Origin: Polytrichum commune
Lineage: Eukaryota > Streptophyta > Polytrichopsida > Polytrichales > Polytrichaceae
Direction of reading: 5' to 3'
NCBI GenBank assembly: GCA_950295325.1
Contig: OX485806.1
Span: 6,946,001-7,010,000, forward strand
Length of the DNA: 64,000 nt
In this document: positions 55,451 to 64,000 of the stretch, piece by piece
Position numbering within the stretch: the stretch's first letter is position 1
Layout of the letters: the number at the start of each line of letters is the position of its first letter
Notes under the pieces: generated by a model
The model's database searches: none
Seen by the model: the letters and a program-made list of their open reading frames with translations, nothing else
What the model was told of the DNA's origin: nothing
Program-made: the position numbers and the translations under genes

Positions 55451-57290
55451 ATGACACATATTTATAACAATGGATAAAAATTCAAAGAATATGATGACTT
55501 TGAATAATGCAATTTGGTATGCACTTACAAATAACATATTACCACCCCATTGCCTATAACAAAAGTGCCAAAACTCCAACCACTCTGAAAAGTTGAGGAT
55601 GCCTATTTATGTGGTAGTTCCAGATGACAACCACCATGAATGAATCACATGATACTTAGTCTCCGTGTTGTCCATTATCTTCGTGTCTTTGTAATCCTTG
55701 TGTATTTGCTTGTGTTAAAACCGCAAGGAAGGTTTGACAAACATATGCGTCACCTTATCCAAGCTCGTAGACTAGTGGAAAAGACATGTGCGATGACGCG
55801 TGACCATGGGCAGAGTTGGGTCACCGTCCCATTGGGGGTAGGCCATACATGAGACAGATACGCTCAACCACCTGACCATTGTCTCAAAGATGACGTGGAA
55901 CACCAAGGGTGCAAGTCGAGGGGGGGCTACTAGGACAAAGACATCCAACAACAATGGAGGCAATGGAGGCGTAGAAGATATGGGGGACCAATTTGTTTTT
56001 TTTTAATGCTCCAATTACCGTTTGCTGCAAGCAATTTTGAAACTTGTGGATTTAAGGGGGGGTCATTTTTTGTGAAGATGGTATCTTGTATACAAGAGAC
56101 CATTTTTAGGATTTATTTTGATTGCCCCCCCCCCAAAAAAAAAATTGGTATTTAAAAAAAAAACAAGAAGGTCCAATTTCCGATTTGATCCTTTTTCTTT
56201 TTGTTTGTTTGTTTGTTTGTTTGTTTGTAAATGGATGCTTTTGTCTTGCACTCAAGCTTAAATGAGAAGCTGGAGGAGGGTCAAATTGTTTCTTGAAATA
56301 TGTATATGAGTACAAGATACGAAGTTCTAGATAGCTTTTGGTCCCATGTTTAGGTTTTTTTTGGGAAAAAATTGGATATTGTTGCCTTCACTTAGGCTGA
56401 AATGAGTAGCTAGGGGGGGGGGGTTCAATTTTTTTTTTCACATATGTATCTTATATACGAGAAAATGATTTCAAGGAAGTTTGTGGTCCTCCATGTCATC
56501 CAATTTTTGGCCCATAATAGCTCATTTTTGAATTTGGATGATTTGTTAGGTGAAATCTTCTATATGAACATTGGTGTACTAAAGAAACCCCAAAATTGGT
56601 AATAGCTAAGTCAAAAGAATGTTAGTAGTTGCTTAAATTGAACTTGTTGACCATTGGCAAAGATTATAGGAGTCTTAATGAGGCTCAATGGACATGTGGA
56701 GAATTAAGATAAACTTTTGGATTTGGCTATGGATGGATGTACCTTTTGAGGCCATAGTTTCTTTCATGCTCGTTTCCATATAACCCCGTAGGCCATAGGA
56801 AAAGAGACTCAAAAGAGAGTGTATAAATTGGAGATCCCTCTTAGGAAGAGAGAGGACTTGATTTTGATGTTCAATTGTGCAAACATCATAGTCAATTTAA
56901 CTCAAATGGGTGTGAAGCCCCTACTTTTAGTTAGAGCAATCGGATTGACGATTGAACATGCGGTAAGGGTAAGAGTAAGTTCTACGTGCAACTGAAATAC
57001 ATTGTGGAAGTGTCGAATGGCCATATAAGATGGTCAATTCTTTTTGTGATTTTCTCAGGTAGTTCATTAATAATAATCTAAAATTACAAATATGTGAATA
57101 AATATAAAAAATAATTTAACTCTAATGAGTGGAATGAGGCCAATGGATTTTATTAGTTGAACATCCATCACTAAATTTATTTAATTAACCAAACTTGAAT
57201 TATTATCCCAATTAAATATCATCTAAATAGTCCAAAATTTCTCTTGAAATGCAATTCAAATCATGTAAAATTAAAGAGTGGACAATTGCT
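55451..57290. other. no gene seen; simple repeats
   Basis: Contains C9/A10 near 56126-56145, a (TTTG)n run at 56200-56228 and a G10 tract near 56415-56425. 'gatggtatcttgtatacaaga' and 'gtatcttatatacgaga' near 56080 and 56445 suggest a loose duplication of about 360 bp. Confidence 0.5.
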
Positions 57291-57299
57291 TTGGAACCT

Positions 57300-57865
57300 A
57301 TCTAAGTTGCCTTGGCCAATGGTTTCGGAAACTTGCAGGATGTTGTCCTTTAGTCAGTCCAGGTAAGGATAATTGTTGGTTGAACTCATTACATACAAGA
57401 AAAAATAATGAACCTAGTAACCCATAGGGTTTGCTCTACAATATTTCATGATCCACTAAATTATCACATAATAAAAGAAGGATTATGGTTCATATTGGGG
57501 GTGCCTTTGGCCATGATTACATGTGGTTACTAACACTCAAAAACACAATTGATGAGTTGAGGTTCCTTGGATTGAAATCCATGGTTTAGCGAGTTGTCAT
57601 TATTAAAGTTGTAGGGAAGAAACTATGCAATTGCATATATTGTATTGAGTGACCCTTGTAAAACATCCCTTATTCTCATTTCATCATGTGGAAATCGAAT
57701 GAAACAAAATCTAACCTAGTTTCTGGCATCCAAATCCTACTTAAAACCTAATATGATCTATCAATCAACCTAATAGTGTCATTTAAATACAAAAACCTAA
57801 CACTTATTTAGCCTTCTTTGTGTTGTTCTTGTTGATTGGAGCCCAATTTGAAATCCCTATCTACA
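57300..57865 (+). mobile_element. degenerate gypsy LTR, copy 2
   Basis: The reverse complement matches 18466-19060 over most of its length. It ends CTATCTACA at 57857-57865, the same LTR end as copy 1, but the following bases no longer resemble a primer site. If orientation is plus, the interior would lie to the right, where only broken frames are seen. Confidence 0.5.
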
Positions 57866-60400
57866 CCCCTTTTGTTCATTTAAAAATTTCGATGAGCCTA
57901 CTTGGTTGCAAGCTTGAATTTTTTATTTGAAATTTGTGCTCTCATACTTGATATGGCCATGAGGTTCCCTTAAAGGGGCTTCATTATGCACATTAAAATC
58001 TATGCTTGAAGGAATGACATGGCCATGACTTTTTTAATCCCACTCTTATGATCCTCCTTAAGGTTTTAAAATGTGCTTAAAATCTTTTTGTGAATGAGCC
58101 CAAGGGGCTAGCATGCAGTGGCAACAACATAAAGAAGGTTTAGTAATTTCCTTGAGAATTGTCTCTCGTACACGAAAGACTCTTTGTAAGAAAATTTATG
58201 GACCTAGTATTTCTTTTTGGACTTGGTTTGATTTCCTTGAATTTTGAGGTAAGCGCTAGTTCCATCAAAGGGGATCCAATCAATAGCATCTCAATTGATT
58301 GCATGGTTGGGTTCTTTGACATTATGGAATCCATTATTTATAGTCTTCTCATGTAGTTTTTATTATTTTAGTTTTCTTGTATGTGGTGTTAGGAAGTGCC
58401 AACCCAAGCATGTATAGGTGATGGTTATGGTGATTCCTCAGATTTTGGTTGTTCGGACATGACAAAGCCCACAAAGATAAATTTTAAGTTAGTGATGGCG
58501 AGTTTGCATTTCATGGTTCTTAGAGTTTTGTCATTGGTTTTAAAATTGTCATGTGGATTTTTTCCCCATCTGCTAGGAGGAAGAACTTCAAGGCTATTGA
58601 GAAAATTCTAGAGGTTGAGGAATCACGAGTTGTATCATCACAAACTGCAAAAGGAAGCAAAGAGGCAAGACTATTGGGACACCAACTCTTCTTTCTAATA
58701 CTCAACCTCATGGCAGTGTTACCAAGAATGCAACAAATTCTCCCATTGTTCAATTGGATCTAGAATCATCCATTCTCTCCCCCTTTGGTTCTCAAACAAG
58801 TTTTGGTTGTGTTATGCCATAATTCGCCAATGAAAATTATGTTGGAAAACAATTTTGTGTATGATATTATCAATACACTATCTTATCCAATGTTGGTGAA
58901 AATACATGAATTTGTCAAACAAGTAAGCATTGTTCCTATAACTTTCTTAGCCCTAAAACTTTTCATTGTCTTTGTTGTAACATCAATGTAGATAACACCT
59001 CTTATTCAATTGTCTTTGTTGTGTGCAACAATTTGATAGTATCCGTTTCACACATGTTTCAAGCGATTTGTGTCTGCACCAAGGTTTCGATTTATTAATC
59101 GCGGACTTGCCCAAATGGCTTCATGTCCCAAGTATTTATTTCACTTTGACGGTTGTACCATAATGGAATAAGCACAATAGCACAAAGATTAAAGCAGGTT
59201 TTGAATTTGCATTCTTGTTTCTTCATAATGATGAGTTCATTTTTTTCTTTACTTCAAAATGTAAATATGTCCGTGAAGATGTACAAACTTAATTGGCCAC
59301 ATATAACTTCATTATAGTGAGAGATTGGTGGGGTGTGAATGTCATGAAGTTATGTTGTGGTTTCAATGCTTCCGCCACAATAAGTCATCCTTTCAAACTG
59401 TATCAATTATAGTGCATTCAATTGGATTATATCGTTGTTGGGAAGTCTATGCTAATATTTGTGTGATTTGTTTGTTTTTTGTAGTGCAAGAGTTTCCCTA
59501 TGTTATTGTTATTCAGTGAGAATAATGCCAATATGAAAATATCATTCAACAAAAACATTGAGTTTGGAAAGCAAGGGCTTTGTGTTGGTGAAGATGATGT
59601 GTACTTTAACTACACTACCAAGGAAGACCATCTAATGAATGGCTCGGTGCCTTGGTGGGGCGTTTGTGAGGAACATCCAATTTTTCATTTAGGTGTTTAT
59701 TGAGGCATTGCCTACGTTTGGAACAGTAGTTGTTGATGCCACAACTTTTATTGGTTGGTTTCCAATGTTAATTTCTACATTCATGTTTCAATAATCCTAC
59801 CATTGTTTGTATTGTTCATTGAACATACGATTTATATGATTTGTGTTTTGTTCCAATCGGGTGCCTCTATCTACAAATATTGTAAGAGTGGACGCCATCT
59901 GATTGCTTATGAGGTAGATGACCTCATTTCAGTAAGATACTTGAACCACTTCAGGTGTCATCATCTCAAAACTCTGTAGTCAATTAATATTACAACCATT
60001 GTCATTGGAGGATGATGAAGGACCTCCTTGTAAAGTGGCTAGGAAGTCACATTTGAGTTGCGTAAGTTTTGCCTAGCCTTGTTTACCTTATTGTTTTTTT
60101 GGTTTTGTAGATTTTTATATGAACTAACTCTCATTATGAATATTTATGTGTAGTGTCCACAAGATGATGGAGCAGTTATCATCCCCTCCCAAGTCACTTG
60201 TGCTCCCCGTGTATGCGGACAATGTTGCTTGTGCACAAGCGGCCACATCGACACTTACACGTCATGCAAAGTCTCGCAAGTTCAATCCAATGTGGAAATG
60301 TTCTTTCAATATATTAGAGACATTGGGGGACAAGGGGGGGGGGGCATATAAATAGTTGACTAATCCATCCACTACATGTTTGATTGGATTGGATATTGTT
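57866..60400 (+). other. possible degraded retroelement interior; nothing recognisable
   Basis: Plus-strand frames at 58551-58763, 59500-59703 and 60146-60355 are short. They show a basic/acidic helix (FKAIEKILEVEES) and a few protein-like stretches but no gag, protease, reverse transcriptase or integrase motif. A G11 tract lies at 60334-60344. Confidence 0.25.
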
Positions 60401-62090
60401 GGATTGGATATTATTTGAACCCATTGCCTTTATTCATGTGATAATGATTGGGTTTGTGGCCTTCATGTGAAGTTACGCAATCAGTGGACATTGAATTTCA
60501 CTTTCATATATGCCTCAAACCTTATGCTACTCTAGTGTGCATCGTTTCCATCAACTTATTTATTTTTAAATCTCAAACTAACGACAATATTAAAACTTAC
60601 GGATTTGGATCTTAAATTTGGTGTAAGGTATTCAATACATTATGTAGACCTTCTTTGAACTCTACACACACATTTTCATAGAAAAATGTTGTTATCTATG
60701 CCTAGATACCACAGGTAAGGTTACTCGTGGGTATATTTCTCAAAAAAAACCCTCCCTCACTACTCATGTGTTACCACTCATCACTTATCGCTCATCGCTC
60801 ATCTGATAGCACACCCCATCATTTTAGATCAATAGGCAACATAATATGAAGCACTTGTGTGTGTGGGGGGGGGGGGGGGGGGGAGGGACTATACGACCAT
60901 TTTAATAATGAACAAGAAAATCTTCACTTTGACAATGAATAAGATACTCATATGAGCTCCAAAAATTGTAAGGGAAGTTGCTACAACCCCAGAGATTTGC
61001 TATTCAGCTTTGCACTAATTGTGTGTTTCGTTTCCTAGAAGAAGTAGGCTAGTTGGACCTAGTAACCATTCAAGAACCATCTACCTTAGTATCAAACAAA
61101 TTGGGTGCTATAATGATTCACTTGCTCACATGCTCACCTTCCGAACCGAATGGATGAATTTACATGGCCGCCACGAAGCTGAAATGTATCCAAAACACAA
61201 GTGTGTACTATGGAGCCGGAGCCTTGCACGTGCCGGGAATGCCTTTCAAAACAACAACCCGAATGTACTCCTGACCTGCAGTGACCCACATGTCATGGCC
61301 CTTCTCAGTCTGCTTCTGTTTTGCTGCTAAAAATTATCTCCCCAAACGGCCCGAGGGCCCACCCCATCCTATGCTATGGACCCTACTTCTAGAAGGGAAT
61401 ATGTATGACTAAGGTACGTGGGTGTTGATTTGGTTCGTTTTTTCATGTTTTCCGACTTCTACCGATTGGATTTACACAACAAAACTCGTGTTGCATTAGC
61501 AAATCTATGATGAGACGTCTGTAGAAAACCGGGTTGAAAATCGGACCTCTCTTGATATGGTTATGATACTCGGAAGTGCACGTTTGGTGATTTTGTAGCT
61601 GGATATATAGGTCCTCCAAATTGTGTTCATTATTGAGTGTAGAGTAGTTCTTAATGTTTGAAAACGTAAGCCAATCTCTTTTAGACATGTGTTTTTTTAT
61701 GATGTTTGCTCTTTGATCCTCAACGAACCATGTACTGATCAAATATAGGGGTTTGGTTAAGGAAATTAGTCACCTTAGACCCATCTACCTTATGCTTGTT
61801 GGGGTTTGAGATCCATGGCGGCTATGTTAACTCATCCATTGTGGTAGAAGGGGCTCGAGTAAAAAGCAGTTACCTTACAAGGTTGAGGGTTGATTCATTC
61901 CAACTAGATTCTAGTAGACTAGTTCAGGGTCTCTGATGTTATTTCCATATTCACAATGTTTTAAAATAGGTATCTACAAGCTATAATTTAACTTATTGCA
62001 TTCTCACTAGATCAATTTACATAGACACCACAAAATCCCTTGCCACTTGTTGGTTCCCTATTGCAACTTGCTTTAGACACATTACAACGT
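60400..62090. repeat. family D copies and a G19 tract
   Basis: A G19 run at 60865-60883 precedes 'gaaaatcttcactttgacaatgaataagatactcatatgagctccaaaaa' type sequence, the clearest right part of family D. The block 61390-61780 holds the left-type phrases. The minus-strand frame 61443-61742 lies in this repeat and is not a gene. Confidence 0.55.
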
Positions 62091-62093
62091 TCT

Positions 62094-62435
62094 CGGGGGG
62101 GGGGGGGGGTAGTCATTGGTTGGAGTAGCAATATACGTGCGAACAAATGATAGGGTATTTTAAAAACATGGGGGCTAAAAATTATAAATGGACTTAAGAG
62201 TAATATAGGGTATCAAAAATGGCACTGGACATCTTTAAAGTACTATAGGGTATGGAATAATAGGTAATTTGGAATTATAAGTAATGCAAGCCATTTTTCT
62301 ATTAACCCAAAGTAGAAATTTACATAATGATAGCATGTGAAAAAAATAAAAAATTGAAAGTAATACCCCCCTATAAAATAGTGGTTGTTCGCACCTATAT
62401 CCTTAACTTTTTAACACACTGCCCCCCCCCCCCCG
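62094..62435 (-). mobile_element. G/C-tract-bounded element, copy 2 (342 bp), inverted
   Basis: It runs from CG(15) to C(13)G and is the reverse complement of 13325-13663 apart from tract length and a few substitutions. The flanks TCTC before and GAGA after extend the end symmetry here but not at copy 1. Confidence 0.7.
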
Positions 62436-64000
62436 AGACAATGTTTATAGTACTTAGTGCCACATACACTAAATTGTGTAAGGTATGTGGGTGTTATTCA
62501 ATTTGGTTTTCATGTTTTCCAATTTCTACCGATTATATTTACACAATGAAGCTTGTGTTGCATTAGCGAATCTATGATTAAGCAAAAGCAAAAATTCAAT
62601 TGAAGACATACTCTAATTTTTTTTGAACACGCGTCATTCTAGCGTTGTTTGATCCTTACTAAATCACCCACCAATCTAATATATGTGTCCAATTAAAACC
62701 CGCTTACCTTAGTGCACATAAATGTCATGTCCATTAATTGTCATGAATGCATTTATTTTCAATTTAAGTGAATTTTTTCCTCTCTAGTATGACATCTAGT
62801 GTAGCACATTGCAGTGTTTGAAAGAATAGTCTTATGTTAAAAAATGGAAGAGCAAGGTAATATTAGGCATAATAATGTGAATTACAAGTTGTTTATAATA
62901 ATTTGGTCAATTTGTTGAGCATTGTGTAACTTAGGTTTAGGTTTCAAAATATCAACTTTTTGAGTATTTGTGTAACCTAGAGATAGGTCTCATTGTAAAG
63001 TAAGTGAATACACCATTGTAGTGAAAGAGGAGAAGTCCTCTTGTAGGAGGGTGTTCTCTTGTATGTGTGCACACACCTACCTCTCATTTCTCAAGCATTG
63101 AAGTGTTGCGCCAATTAACTAGACGCTCCCAATTGTGTTCACTATTGAACACGGATCAATGTCCATACTTTGAGCACATAGTCCAATTCTAGAGTATCAC
63201 TTTGTCTTTTTGATGTTCTTGACTACAACTCTTGCCATATAATGTAGATGTGTCTTATTCAAACAATGGTCCCCTTGTTCAGAAAACCAAGAGGTCAATG
63301 CTCAACATGAACTCAACACTAGTCACTTTGCACACATCTATGTAACAACTTATGAAGATCACATACATGTTATTTGAAGATTTGTCAAAAATTAAGGTTT
63401 AGTAGCCTTAATCTCATTCTCAGGGCATTGGATTGGTAAAAAATCTACTACTCGACTAACTTAAATCCTAGATCTATTGAACATCATAAGAGGCCAAACC
63501 TGTTGGAAATAATTGCAATAGGCTCGTCTACCTTACAAGATATTTGAGCCTAAATTGGATATTGGTTGTAAAGTGGTCAAAATCATGTAAAATGTAGGGT
63601 GTCTCTTCATTTGAAATTGCAAATCTAGGAGATTCATGCATTGGTAAACATATAAGAAAATGTTTGTTTTAGGCCCATACACCTTACCACTCAAATGATA
63701 GAGTCAACCATGAAGTCAGAAAAATTGGAGACCGCCTCAAGGTTCATTAAAGGAATCTCCCAAAGTTGCCACTTCCATCATTTGTGTCAATGACCTTTTG
63801 AAGAGGGAAGATGTGTTCTCTATTTCAACAACAACACTTTGTGAAAGTTTTGGTTGCATTTATTGAGTTCAATCTAACTTTTGGATGTACACAAGTGATG
63901 AGAGGACCTACTAGATGCATATGCACATAGGTGGCAAATAAAATAAGAAGATTCTTACTTATAAGAACAAGAAAACGGTAGAACCATGAGGCTCTGTCCT
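62436..64000. repeat. family D fragments, no gene seen
   Basis: Phrases such as 'accgattatatttacacaatgaagcttgtgttgcattagcgaatctatgat' (62527-62577) repeat 61457-61512. From about 63100 the opposite strand carries the 'acgctcccaattgtgttcactattga' type. The remainder is AT-rich and featureless. Confidence 0.5.

Noticed and set aside
55810-55960. Minus-strand frame 55772-55963 as a short protein
   Set aside because: 63 residues, opposite other frames, no motif; treated as chance.

Overview
The window looks like gene-poor, repeat-dominated nuclear DNA of a land plant or close streptophyte relative. The evidence is plant-type transposon families (PIF/Harbinger with a trihelix-type ORF1, Tourist-like MITEs with 3-bp target duplications, a decayed Ty3/gypsy remnant with a tRNA-Asp-like primer site) and a short TTTAGGG array. 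Species is not identifiable. A LINE that carries both RNase H and a restriction-like endonuclease tail would fit an early-diverging lineage, but this is weak evidence. I see no intact host gene. Almost every open frame is a shadow, a relic of a mobile element, or part of a GC-rich block that I could not assign.

Layout. 1-11.3 kb: dispersed non-coding repeats, a 75-bp minisatellite (4.1-4.7 kb), GCATCT hairpins and Tourist-like MITEs. 11.69-12.97 kb: a near-perfect 1.28-kb palindromic foldback element with a 9-bp target duplication. 13.3-16.3 kb: a G/C-tract-bounded element (second copy at 62.1 kb, inverted) and two 0.6-kb Tourist-like MITEs. 16.7-20.4 kb: a composite with ~340-bp inverted arms and a gypsy LTR/primer-site remnant. 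22-26 kb: MITEs and LINE 3' ends. 26.55-34.7 kb: a degenerate tandem repeat whose first unit is split by a pogo/Tigger element (26698-28516, TA duplication) and, only 21 bp further on, by a complete 5.1-kb PIF/Harbinger element (28538-33660, TCA duplication). 37.5-41.8 kb: a 5'-truncated LINE on the minus strand, itself split by a 1.6-kb solo LTR (37889-39513, GTGGG duplication). 42.9-43.4 kb: the tail of another LINE. 44.3-45.1 kb: a MITE carrying an inverted copy of itself. 48.0-50.95 kb: an unexplained GC-rich block with overlapping open frames. 51-64 kb: more dispersed repeats, a degraded LTR (57.3-57.9 kb) and long G tracts.

The most interesting object is the LINE. Upstream of its RNase H, zinc-binding and PD-(D/E)XK-like tail modules, its reading frame contains about 200 residues whose ordered motifs resemble the PCIF1/CAPAM family of adenine methyltransferases. 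Three copies of what appears to be the matching LINE 3' end keep a stem-loop although the stem sequence differs. Three tryptophan codons of this LINE have become TAG, as expected from cytosine deamination. These are readings by eye; no search or alignment program was run.
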